The translations under genes and the position numbers were made by a program. A stretch of DNA of 64,000 bases. It comes from Myoxocephalus aenaeus. Lineage: Eukaryota > Chordata > Actinopteri > Perciformes > Cottidae. The notes under the pieces are model-generated. The model had not been told where the DNA came from. It searched no databases and saw only the letters and a program-made list of their open reading frames with translations. The stretch spans positions 2,041,001 to 2,105,000 of the forward strand of contig JBAMJR010000168.1 in the NCBI GenBank assembly GCA_038501785.1, written 5' to 3'. Below, one piece after another: positions 11,744-23,800 of the stretch (positions are counted from its first letter, which is position 1; every line of letters begins with the position of its first letter).

Positions 11744-11840
11744 ATATATCCCTCTCTCTCTAAATTAAAGCTGCTCGCAGCTGTGACTGGGCCCTCGCTC
11801 CAGCACGTCGGGGTAAGCCGAAGGGTCGCCGGCTCGTCCG

Positions 11841-12010
11841 TTACTCGAACGTTCGCCTGCCAGGCGGATGTTCGAGTAAAAATGATGGTCATGATGCACC
11901 ATGATGGTGCATCATGACCATCATCAGGGCCAAACTAATTCACATTCCGATCGACCCACCAATCTTGGTGGGTCAATCGCTGGTGGATGTGAATTAGTTT
12001 GGCCCTGATG
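11841..12010. repeat. Cluster of four near-perfect inverted repeats
   Basis: Four hairpins in 170 bp. A: 11841-11858 with 11862-11879 (16 of 18 pairs). B: 11882-11902 with 11904-11924 (21 of 21 pairs, 1-nt spacer). C: 11922-11945 with 11987-12010 (24 of 24 pairs). D, inside C: 11948-11962 with 11965-11979 (14 of 15 pairs, 2-nt loop). The 80-bp sequence that follows at 12028 also occurs at 1536 beside another hairpin. No coding potential. Confidence 0.95.
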
Positions 12011-12027
12011 GACAGGTGCGCGCCGAA

Positions 12028-12106
12028 CAGCATCCCGTCATGCGCGTATTTATGTATACGATATCAGAACGCAGGCCTAGGTAGAAAATGCACAGCCCAC
12101 CACTGC
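12028..12106. repeat. Second copy of the 80-bp dispersed sequence
   Basis: Nearly identical to 1536-1614, starting CAGCATCCCGTCATGCGCG. It runs straight into a truncated copy of the small CAGGG-ended element. Confidence 0.85.
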
Positions 12107-12466
12107 GGTGTAAACATGAAAAAGAGAGTAAATGTAGTATTTAAACTAACAATGAGAATACAAAGCATACAGTAAACCTTAAATGACACAAATGAATGAG
12201 ACAATAGTTTGATTAAAAGAATAAACATTTATATAGATGCCTGTATGTATGCCTGCTTATATTTTGAGCGTCTTTCTTTTAAAAGCATATTAATTATTTC
12301 AAACTCAGAGTAAATTAATGTTATGAACACATGAATATAACACATGAATATAACACATTTACATGACTTTTACTAAACTTTGGGGATTTTATTTTTTCCA
12401 AGGACTTTTCCAGGCCTGGAAATAACCATTTTAAAATTCCATGACTTTTCCAAGTTTTCCATGAGC
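12107..12466 (-). mobile_element. Small CAGGG-ended element, copy 2 (both ends lost)
   Basis: Matches the body of the copy at 7793-8216 but lacks both terminal CAGGG/CCCTG blocks, so no target duplication can be read. Confidence 0.8.
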
Positions 12467-13649
12467 TTTTTTTTTTATGTCTGTCCAAGTGGTTCATCAC
12501 AACTTTTTATTTACATTCATTCATTTGACACTTGTCCATAGCGATAGAAAACCATGTGTTACAAAAGGTACATCATGCTGACTGTAATTACACCACAACC
12601 GACCAAACAGATCGCCTTCCTTTTTCTAATCAAAGTCCTGTAGCTCCACTCTAAATGTCTCTTTTCACACGGCTCCTAAACCGTGACACAGGCTCGGATC
12701 TGCCTCCTTCCACTCTGACCTGTATTTAACTGTTTAACTGTCTTATTTGTATACTGAACCCCACATATATGGAGAGAGTGAAAGTTTAAAATATAAAATT
12801 TGTTACTGAAAACTGAAAAAATATATTTTATAAAAATAAAAAATAAACAGAACAGAACTGAATCAAAATTATATTTAATCCCCAAAAACTTTTCATACAC
12901 TTATTTTTATTTCGAATACATTGTTCAACAACAAAACTTGATTTTTCAGGTTCAAATCTTTTTTTTTCAAATGAACAAAACATATGGCCTGGATGTGTCT
13001 CCATAAGCATTGCCTATTGTTTACACTGTGTTGCAATAATTGTACTGGGTATTCTAAAAAAAAAGGTTTACTGTTGAGCATGGAAGTTTATTTTTCTAAA
13101 TCTTGGAATCATGGTTAATAATTATTTTATCAGAAAAGTAATCGGCCGATTAATCGATGATAAAAAGTGTTTGTTGGAGCAAACTGCATTTGCTTTTAGT
13201 GGTCACTGTGCAATGATAATAAATAACGCATCTAGTCGACAGGAATCTAAACATGGAGTTAGGTTATTGTGCTGACTATCAAGATCGTTGTCTGGACAAG
13301 ATATGAAGCACAGATCACAGTGTTTACTTGGTTACAGTAATACAGTCCATGGTTACACTCCGCCCATGTGCATGTGCTGAGGCGAGGCCAAAGGTGAAAA
13401 ACAACTTCTTCTTTTTCTCTCTGCGGTTGCCTGCCTGATTTATTGGATTAACTGTAAATTAATGTATTTTGCCGTTTGCTACTGTCAATTTATGAAATTG
13501 TACTTGTGCAAATTATTGAATATAAAAAAATACAAAAAAGGTGAAAAACAACTCGAGAGCTGATTCTTAGTTAATTGGGCGTTTCTCTGCGAGCCAGGGG
13601 CGTGCTCGTAATCTGAGAGTATGTTCGATTTTTTTAATGGCAAGCAAAC
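12467..13649. other. AT-rich intergenic sequence
   Basis: Mostly unassigned. About 13115-13170 (AAGTAATCGGCCGATTAATCG) resembles the end of a hAT-type element. No gene recognised. Confidence 0.4.
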
Positions 13650-13899
13650 GTGCAAGCGGAGTTAATTAAGATGTTATACATTAACCGAATTTGACCCAAA
13701 TGTTATATAACCCAAGGGGAAAACTGTCTGTTTTTCTTCTCCCTGTGACCACGCACGTTGTACTAAACAAATACAGTTGATAAAACAGTATAAACTCCGC
13801 TTTTCCGGGCCGCAAAATATATATAATTCGATTAAATGACGCGGTGGAGTGACACGCTCTGTAGCCAATAAAACCTCGAGGTCTGGTTTGAGCGAAGGG

Positions 13900-14162
13900 A
13901 TTTCAACCAATCGTTTCGCAGTGACCGTTTGAGTGACACGCGCCTTAGCTGTGGTGGGGGAAGGGGCCGCTGAAGTTGACGGAACCGCCATCTTGAAAAG
14001 TGCCCTCCGATGATCTACCTTTTCGCGCCTGTCAGAATCAGTTTAAAACGCGTTATTTTCCTCCGGAATTTCGTGTTTTCGCCGTGTTCGTCTCGTTAAG
14101 GCTGGGGGCTAATGGCAAGATAAGCTACATGCTGGAGACTCGCCGTTTACCGTGGTCTATCG
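13900..14162 (+). promoter_or_regulatory. ppp6r3: Probable ppp6r3 promoter and first untranslated exon
   Basis: CpG-rich compared with its surroundings. A YY1-type element, CCGCCATCTTG, lies at 13985-13995, a position typical of TATA-less housekeeping promoters just around the start site. A usable donor (CG/GTAGGT) lies at 14162-14163, so the first untranslated exon may end there. Exact start and donor are inferred. Confidence 0.5.
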
Positions 14163-17100
14163 GTAGGTACACTTGCCAGCCCTTACACTTGGTTGGTGCT
14201 GAAGAGACGGTTAGCCAGCGGTCTGCAGATAGCCGGCTAGCTGGTTAGCAAGCCGCATACATGGCCATCTTAACGCTATGCTGTCAGTGGCTCTCGGTGT
14301 ACCTCTAGCTAGGACAGAGGTAACGCTACACGGTACCGGTCCATATCAGTGTCAGTAGCTACCAGGAAGCCGTTGCGCTATTTAGTTGACCAACTTGACA
14401 TCCAATCAGCGGTAGTGTCCGAGCTCAGTGATGCCGCTCAGGTCGAAGTAACGCTGGTCCCTATCGGTAGTTTAGGTGACCAGGGTAGCTAACAATAGCT
14501 AACGAGGCTAGTGACGTTAGCCCGTTTGCCTGAGCCGGTGCGCTAGCAGTACTCTGTTTTGGGCCCTGTATGTAAATGTACTGACGTTACTGCAAACGCA
14601 GTATTTCGACAACACAACGTAAATAACGTCAATGGCACCGTTTATATAAGCCAGGCTTAACTGATCCGATTCTGCCTTGCGTTTTAAACCATGTTTAGCC
14701 GGAATTAAAGCTCAATGCTTTTCTGACGTTGCTCGGCATAACTAGCCTCACGTTAACAGTTTGTTTATCAGGAACGCCGACTTTGCGTGCGTTTCATTAA
14801 AAAGCAGGAAACTAGTTTAACTGACTTACTAATGTCGTCATTTGCGTTTACCACTGTCTCTAACTGGTTCTGAATACTGAACCCGACAAGTATGTGTGTG
14901 TATTTCTAGTGCAGCTCTGTTGATGTATAAGGGAAACGGTGTTGTCTAATTTGGGCAATTAACTCTACATCTGATGGAAACGTGACAGTCAGATGTGTCT
15001 GAACTGTCAGCAGCGAGTTAATGCTTACGTCGACTTGGTTTGGTCTCGTGACTGTGCATCCCATAAGACACTGAGCTATAGCTGGGTTGCTAAGAGGATT
15101 TTATTGCTTTTGTCCTTTGGTTTATGTCTCGCTGTCATTTGGTTGTATTCAGGGAAGAATGGTAGAGGGATGCATTTTACTCCTTGATTTGAGAATCGTG
15201 AGACTTTTTTCAGTTAGGGATATATTACATTTGCCAGTGGTGCACAGCTCTTGCTAAGGTATTTCACATCGACAAACAACACCAACGTAATTGGTATGAT
15301 CATGACTAACTGCATTGTAGGCTTGGCATTAGTTTTGAGTTCACAGTGGCTCGCATCAGGTGTGTTTATCGAACATTGTTTGCTGTAGTCTTCTCAATAT
15401 AATAAGTAGGAATGTGGTTGATGCACCAGTGCACACTTTCCCTTCATGTGTGTCCTGTACACAGCAATTCACTGTGTTCACATACAAGAAAACAAGTTAC
15501 TGGGGGAAATCTGTTTAAATCTGAGAATAGGTTCATATGCATGGTAATAACCTGGTTATAAAACATGTGTACCTGCAGCTGGCCAGTAATCTCATTTTCC
15601 TCTTCTTGTCACCCAATTTACAAACTAAAACTGGGCTATTTGATATAGCATGCTGCAGACTTGGTCGTTTTTTATTTTTTATTTGTTGGTGCATTTGGGC
15701 TGGTGTGAAAGGTCCAGTAGTGAGTATTTGTAGTATACGTTTTCATGGTAGAGTGAATGTGTCTGAATTTGACAAGTTTCAGCTGTAAACAACAGTAGAC
15801 CTTTGTATCTCAGTTTCAGTTGTAGACAGAGGTAGGCTTGCAATCATTTTGGAAAAAGCTATGTATGGTCTCTCTTTTTGCCACAGTAAACCCTACCCTG
15901 TCTCGTGAACATGTACTCCTTTAAAACATCCCCAAAGAAACCCGGTGAATGAATGAATGAATATATACTTTATTAATCCCCGAGGGGAAATTTGGTGTCG
16001 GGGTAGCAGCAACTTAAAACAAAAATAAATATATAAAAACAGCAGGATAAAAGATATATACAATAATACAAATAAAAATAATAAAAATAAGCATACATAG
16101 CTAAGAATCCTGATGGTTTCTCATTGATCAATCTAGCGGTGTTAACTGGAATTAATTTAACCCCTCACTCTAGTTAAGGAATCTGTGTTTAGTGTTAAGT
16201 TTTGTCTGACCAAGGTTAACTGTGACTTGTGTTGCTGCGTGAGGCCAGAAATTATTGTTATATTGCTATTTTTGAAAGAAACTTTCCTTTTATTGTTTTC
16301 CTGTATTATGTACTGGTTGGCATAATGTATTATACTAACAACAACATTTCATATCATACCCATGAGGAGAGTCCATTTGGATCTGTTGTGAAAGGATACA
16401 GGCAACTTCATTCTTTTATAATATTACAGAGAAGTAATATAAAAAAAAAAAGTATTAGCATCCAAGACTGACTGCGAGCATGTGAGATATTTTTTGTTGT
16501 TTCACCTGGCGCCTGAATTTTGTGTTTACCTTTTCTATATATATATATATATATATATGACATATCCACCATAAAGTGGGACATAGAATTACCAGAATGC
16601 AGGAAATAAAGTGTATTTGGCCTGAAATGGCCTGCGGTTGAACCCTAAGATCACCCATTTAAAATGTGTTTCCCTTGGCCCAGGTTCTTAGCTGGCAACT
16701 GTTTTCACCCAGCTGGACATTGTATGCACTAGTGGAAAAAAACATAACATTATAATTTTTACAATATAATTTTTACTGAATACAGTTTGAATGCCTCGGT
16801 GTTTCCCATAGGATTGTGTGAGCCCATGGTTGGTGGACCTTGGACCCTTTTAAGATACTGAACCTCAAATGACGCGTAGTGTACAGTGCTTTAAGTGGTC
16901 AGAAGATTAGACAGATGTATGTATTTGTGTATGTGTAAAATGCACACGCAAGTCCATTTACCCCTGCTGTGTCAACACGCAGGTTCTATTTAAACACATA
17001 GCTGCATATTTTCGTGCAGTATTGAAATCGGTGTGAGCGTGGCCTTTTTTAGAGAGGATTTTCATGCTTCCCTGTACCACTATTTAAGTAGCCATGAATT

Positions 17101-17376
17101 GTTTGTGTTTTTTAACTGCCAGTACAGGTGCATGTGAATGATTTGTGCCTTTCTGTGATAAGAATTGCCATAATATCATAATACTGCTATTGTTGATTCT
17201 TACTGTTTTCATTACTGTTTATTTATATTGTTTTTAATTTTATTTCACTGTCTCTTGTGTGTACTTTGCCTGTCTGCTGCTGTAATCCTGCAATTCCCCC
17301 CCCCCTGCGGGACTAATAAAGGATTATCTTATTTTATCTTCTCTTTAACATGTCCCCCATCTTTGTTTCCTCACAG
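14163..17376 (+). other. ppp6r3 intron 1
   Basis: GC-richer near the promoter. 15955-16090 holds TTTATTAATCCCCGAGGGG, a repeat-tail motif, 16534-16558 an (AT)n tract, 16875-16965 the dispersed tail also seen at 1990-2225, and 17262-17340 an inverted relative of 3157-3218 with a C run. Nothing coding recognised. Confidence 0.5.
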
Positions 17377-17545
17377 GTGTGTGCTGTTAATCTGCTGTAT
17401 GTGTGGTTTGTCCGTCTGTCCATCACCGCTGTCTGCCTCCCTGTCTGTCCATCCGGCTAGCCTGGAATGGGCCACAACTCCCAAAGACTAGAACACACCT
17501 GTTTTTAACCTGAGCTCCGCTGTTTGGACTCCAACATACTCGCAG
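17377..17545 (+). other. ppp6r3: Probable ppp6r3 5' untranslated exon 2
   Basis: Bounded by acceptor TTTCCTCACAG (ending 17376) and donor CGCAG/GTAGGC. It contains no ATG in frame with the ppp6r3 start and lies directly upstream of the first coding exon. This assignment rests on splice sites only. Confidence 0.55.
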
Positions 17546-17672
17546 GTAGGCTGAGGAAAGAGCTGGCAGACAACTGTCATTCTGATCACCTCTGCTGGAA
17601 GGTTGTTGTTGGTGATGTTTGCACATATTAAAAAGAAAATGTATATATTCTTTATTTTTTTTTAGAGCCAAC

Positions 17673-17899
17673 ATGTTTTGGAAATTTGACCTCCACACCA
17701 CATCCCACATTGACACGCTGCTGGAGAAGGAGGATGTGACTCTGACGGAGGTGATGGATGAGGACGACGTCCTGCAGGAGTGCAAGGCCCAGAACCACAA
17801 ACTGGTGGACTTCCTGCTGAGGCCACAGTGCATGGAGGACCTGGTCACCTACATCACGCAGGAACCCAGCGCTGATGTTGAGGAGAAGGTTAAATACAA
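17673..17899 (+). CDS. ppp6r3: ppp6r3 coding exon 1
   Basis: Residues 1-76. The exon starts at 17666, seven bases before the ATG, after a T-rich acceptor. Contains MFWKFDLHTTSHIDTLLEKE and DEDDVLQECKAQN. Donor GTAAGA; phase 2 out. Confidence 0.95.
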
Positions 17900-20800
17900 G
17901 TAAGAGAAAACGGAGCAACGGATAAATCAAAACTAAGGACTGGTTTTGTTTCCTTTCAAGATAGGTTTACAACTCCACACCTGTCTTAAGTCTTTCTACT
18001 GTATTTCAGCCATTTTATTTTACAACTGAAACAGGAGGACAGCGTATCTGGCAATTGTGCAAATCTTTAAATTGTGGTCATTTTAGCCTGCACTGCAAAA
18101 ACTACTGTTGGCTTTGTTTTGAGTGAATAGTTCCAGGAAGTAAGTGGCCACAGGAACTAAACAAGGAACTTCGTTTATGTGGCCCTTTTCAGACATTTCT
18201 GTTTGCGCTTCATCTCATCTGTGAACCACGAAGCCTTCCACACAGCTCCCAGATGTTGACAAAAACTGCTTTTAGAGGGACATGAAAATTGTGCAAATTA
18301 CACTAATAACAGTTCAAAAGACAACATTGTTTGACACAATTTTAACACACCAGGAGACAATAATACAAGTCACTGTTCTTGTTTGTATTTATCTTAATGC
18401 GACTGTTTGTATGGATCCAAAGAGACAGGCAGAGGTGGAGATTTAAAAACTCCTGAACAACCTACTCCAAACTAGACGGTGTGCTTTTTCAACATAACTG
18501 CGATGGAGCACACAGCAAGTTTCATCTGGTTTACTTCCTTTGACTTCAGGCCGTCTCCTCTCTTTATCTTCTTAGCTCATGCTAAACTGTAACTTTGTTT
18601 TTAGCGTGGATTTAAACTGTTCATCCTGTGCCTTTTTTTTAATTTTTTTTTAATTTTTTATTGATTCTACTAGCACCCAGTGCTTGTGAGTAATGCTCAG
18701 AACTACAGATGTCACAAGAACCGATGCTTTGGTACAAAGTTCTGAAAACAAGCCTGTACTCGTTTGTCTCCAGTGTTGTAGGAACAGGAGTTCAGTGCTT
18801 GAGGCTTACTCCGTCCCGGGTGACGATTGAAAATTCCCAGATAATGCTAGATTATGAACAATAAATGTGTTGTCACGTTAGCTGTTAACCTGCTAAATAA
18901 CAGAGCTAATGGCTAAAGTACCGATGTTGCTTTGAGTTACATTATGATGCATTCAAGATCTATTCAGTAAATGTGAGTGTTTTGCAAATGTTAATCATAA
19001 CGTTATCATGATGTGCCCAAATGTAGACTTGTATAATTGAGTTTTGGCAAGAAACTTGAAGCGGACCATCAGGAATTAACAATAAATTCCCCCAAATCAG
19101 TATGCGAAGGGTAATAAAAGAGTGTATGTTGAAGTACATAGGAGTTATTGTTTTCCTGTGGAGAAAAGGACAGTAGCACTACTGTGAAGATAACTCTATA
19201 TATAAAAACTGAAACCTTTGGTAGCCTTCATTTGTCTCAGAATAAAGTTTGAAGAACAAGGTAATTTACAACTTGGCATCCACAGTTCATCAGATTCATC
19301 AAAGTATCTTGACATGAAGGTTATTATTTCTTGGCATCTAGCAGCAGTTTGTTCCAGTAGTCAGAGGAAGCCTCTACGTATATGGTGGTGGCTACTGTAT
19401 ACATTGCAACACGGTATTTGAACAATCTTAATGAGCCTTTTGTTCTCTTCCAGGTATCCCAACATATCGTGTGAGCTGCTGACATCTGATGTGGGCCAGA
19501 TCAACGACAGACTGGGAGAAGATGAAAACCTGCTGATAAAACTGTACGGCTTCCTGCAGAACGAGCCCCCTCTCAACCCGCTCCTGGCCAGCTTCTTCTC
19601 CAAGGTCCTGTCCATTCTTATCGGACGCAAGCCCGAACAGGTACGTTATCAGCAGGAGGTTATTGTATCCGACGACGGGATCCAAGTTGTCAGATGATAT
19701 GATCTTTCCAGAAACGATCCCAAAATGTAATCAACAGTAATCGGGTCACATGCTCTAAAGTCTTTTCAGTTGTAGCAGGACATGGACACCTGAAGGGTAC
19801 AATGCAGTTGATCCTCTGTACTGCCTGTGTTTCTAGATAGTGGAGTTTCTGCGAAAGCGGGAGGACTTTGTAGACTTGATGATCAAACACATCGGGACAT
19901 CCGCCATCATGGACCTGCTACTCAGAATGCTCACCTGCATCGAGCCGCAGCAGCTCCGACAGGACGTTCTCAACGTGGGTAGCAACACAATGCTTTCTCA
20001 GCACATCCCATATGTTCACTTCTCACAGCTTGACTTGGACCATCGCAACCACATTGTGATCTGGCAGAGTTCAGTAAACATGTATCAGTGTTTCCCCATG
20101 GTTTACAGCTTCGGGGGGGGGGGGGGGGGGCGACTGCGGCGACGACACAAACACTTAAAGTAGTGGTTCTCAAACTTTTTCTGTAAATAACTTCATTTTG
20201 TGACTCCATCTGTGCTTTTAGAAATAACAGAATAAAGAAAATTGCAATCACTTTCAGGTAAATCAGATTGCTCCATCAGACAATTTTTTTTTTTTTTAAT
20301 TGCAATCACTTAGAACAATGAAAATAAAGTTATATCTGTGCGAAAAATAACTAATGTTTAGTTACTACTAAATAGCTCATTGTGGAAAACAATAAGCTAT
20401 TTTTTTGCCAAACAGAATGAGTGCAGATATGTGAGCATCAGGTTGCATCAGTATCAGTGGAGCAGTGAGCCTCTACACATCTTTTATAAACGGGGTTGTA
20501 GATTTGATACAATTCATGTTCAACGTTGAGCTGAGATCTGTTTTCTGTTTTGAGAGACGCAGCAGCAGAAAGGACGACGGAGACTTCTGGCAAAGAGCCA
20601 AAAATCGGCGAGTCGCTATGCGCATGAGCAAGCGTAACCTGTTAACGGCATAACGTAAACATTTACCCGAAAGTACAGGCTTTTCTCCATGTATTTATTA
20701 ATGACTTAGTGTTATGTCCGTGTACTTTGTACTTCTGTAATATGTGAAGCCAGCAGCTCATTGTTGGTAGAAGACACGAGCACTTTGTCTCTTTCACCTG

Positions 20801-23800
20801 AGCAGGAGAGCTGCTCTGTGTCCAGAGAGCTGCTCTGTGTCCAGAGAGCTGCTCTGTGTCCAGAGAGCTGCTCTGTGTTCAGAGAGCTGCTCTGTGTTCA
20901 GAGAGCTGCTCTGTGATCAGAGAGCTGCTCTGTGATCAGAGAGCTGCTCTGTGATCAGAGAGCTGCTCTGTGATCAGAGAGCTGCTCTGTGATCAGAGAG
21001 CTGCTCTGTGATCAGAGAGCTGCTCTGTGATCAGAGAGCTGCTCTGTGATCAGAGAGCTGCTCTGTGTTCAGAGAGCTGCTCTGTGATCAGAGAGCTGCA
21101 GAGCTGCTCTGTGTTCAGAGAGCTGCTCTGTGTTCAGAGAGCTGCTCTGTGTTCAGAGAGCTGCTCTGTGATCAGAGAGCTGCAGAGCTGCTCTGTGTTC
21201 AGAGAGCTGCTCTGTGTTCAGAGAGCTGCTCTGTGATCAGAGAGCTGCAGAGCTGCTCTGTGTTCAGAGAGCTGCTCTGTGTTCAGAGAGCTGCTCCGTG
21301 TTCAGAGAGCTGCTCTGTGATCAGAGAGCTGCAGAGCTGCTCTGTGTTCAGAGAGCTGCTCTGTGTTCAGAGAGCTGCTCCGTGTTCAGAGAGCTGCTCC
21401 GTGTTCAGAGAGCTGCTCTGTGTTCAGAGAGCTGCTCCGTGTTCAGAGAGCTGCTCCGTGTTCAGAGAGCTGCTCCGTGTTCAGAGAGCTGCTCTGTGTT
21501 CAGAGAGCCGCTCCGTGTTCAGAGAGCCGCTCCGTGTTCAGAGAGCCGCTCCGTGTTCAGAGAGCCGCTCCGTGTTCAGAGAGCCGCTCCGTGTTCAGAG
21601 AGCCGCTCCGTGTTCAGAGAGCTGCTCCGTGTTCAGAGAGCTGCTCCGTGTTCAGAGAGCTGCTCTGTGTTCAGAGAGCTGCTCTGTGTTCAGAGAGCTG
21701 CTCTGTGTTCAGAGAGCTGCTCTGTGTTCAGAGAGCTGCTCTGTGTTCAGAGAGCTGCTCTGTGTTCAGAGAGCTGCTCTGTGTTCAGAGAGCTGCTCCG
21801 TGTTCAGAGAGCTGCTCTGTGATCAGAGAGCTGCAGAGCTGCTCTGTGTTCAGAGAGCTGCTCTGTGTTCAGAGAGCTGCTCCGTGTTCAGAGAGCTGCT
21901 CCGTGTTCAGAGAGCTGCTCCGTGTTCAGAGAGCTGCTCCGTGTTCAGAGAGCTGCTCTGTGTTCAGAGAGCTGCTCTGTGTTCAGAGAGCTGCTCTGTG
22001 TTCAGAGAGCTGCTCTGTGTTCAGAGAGCTGCTCTGTGTTCAGAGAGCTGCTCTGTGTTCAGAGAGCTGCTCCGTGTTCAGAGAGCTGCTCCGTGTTCAG
22101 AGAGCTGCTCCGGTTCTCCTCTCATGAGAGCTGCTGTTGCCATCTTCACCCTGGGAGCGTTTAAAACGCAGATATAGGTCTGCTTTTCACGCAACATATT
22201 TTTCTGTGTGTGTGTGTGCGCGCGCATCGGGGCAGAACTCCGCCGTGCGCGATGCAGAGGAGAAGCGTTAACGCAACCATTTAGAGACAGGAATGACACG
22301 CTGTCGTGTGGATAATATAAATAAAATACGTCCGTTTAGTTTGTTTAATAACAGAACGAGGTGTAGACCGGTTCTATAGGAAAGAAAACCTTAAATGACG
22401 ACTTGTGATCTGGCGCTATCGCCCCGCCCCCCTATTATAACGGTGGGGGAAACACTGTATTGAGGACGGGTGTCATTTGTATTATTTACAAAAGAGAGTG
22501 CATGCTCAGTTCTCTACTGATGCATCAACATGAAGCGTTTCTTTGGACGGGTCCAACAGGTGTTTCAAACTGGAAAACATTCAGAAAACGTTGATTGTTT
22601 TTCTAAAGTATCCACCTATTAAGGATTTAAAGACTACGTAGTTCAAGATCGTGCTTTAACCTAGTTCCAGCAGGCGTCAGTAGATGTTGTCGAGAATAAA
22701 ATCTCATTGCAAAAGCTGAGGTTACATTATTTAGGCAGATTTTGTAAGGCTAACATCACGGTAGAAGGAACACGGTTTGCATGCACGCAAGTTTACAATA
22801 TGCATTTGTTTGATCATTTATAATTATTTCCTTGTTAGGTACTTGCCTAAGATGAATTAGTAGGATGAATTGTCCTTTTATGAAGCTACTAGAGACTCAA
22901 CATGTGGATTTATAACTGAATTACTTATTTAGTCCACATAAGCCAGAAAATAAACTTCAGAATGAACTTCTACTGTTTTGTAAATGTTATTCTAAACACA
23001 GACTCTTCACTCCTACTCCGTGAATGGGATAATGAATTGATAATCACTTGTACTTGACATGAGAGGCGTGTTTCTCTTGGTTGTGCGGTCCTGACCGTCT
23101 GCTCTCTTTCAGTGGCTGAACGAGGAGAAGGTGATTCAGAGGCTGGTGGATATGGTTCAACCTTCTCAAGATGAGGATGTGAGTTTCACACACTTTGGTC
23201 ACCGGGATTTTCAAGCTGCCCGTGGGCTCTTGAACCAGGAAGGTTTTGTTCGGTTTGCATTTAGGGTATATTTGACTGTTCCCAAGTGGAAATTTAGCTT
23301 TCAGAGAATTAGCATGTCCACTTTTACATTTCAGGATCAGTTTACCCACATGGCAAATAATCATAAAGCTATTGAGCCCTGCAGATGGAGTCCATTTGAC
23401 TGTTAGACATTTTTAAATCTGCATTAAATACTAATGTGTACTAGGGAATCCACGATATAAGAAATGCAGTAGTCAATATACCAATGCCAGTACAATTCCA
23501 AAAAAAAATTATATTCAATTTGACGCCACAGTCAGAAACAAAACAATAAAGACCCATGGTCTTCAACATGCACTACTTTCTCCTACTGACTGATTTATTT
23601 ATTTATGATCCCTGATGATCTGCCTCAATTTTTTACATATTGTCTTTGAACACATCATCATAACGTCAGAATGTACCTTTGCCCAACACTCAGTTTACTG
23701 AATAGAGCTGGACTGCGTCATAATGTAACTTCTGTACGTCGGCTGCTATCTGCTAACGTTAAGTAGCTCTCGCTCTGCAGATTTCAACACTGATTTGTTG

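Noticed and set aside
20806..22113. Possible CRISPR-like array
   Set aside because: Units are directly adjacent with no unique spacers, in vertebrate intron DNA.
21065..22177. 370-codon open frame with Leu/Cys/Ser-rich repeats
   Set aside because: It is the 19-bp minisatellite read in frame; all three frames are open, which is arithmetic and not coding.
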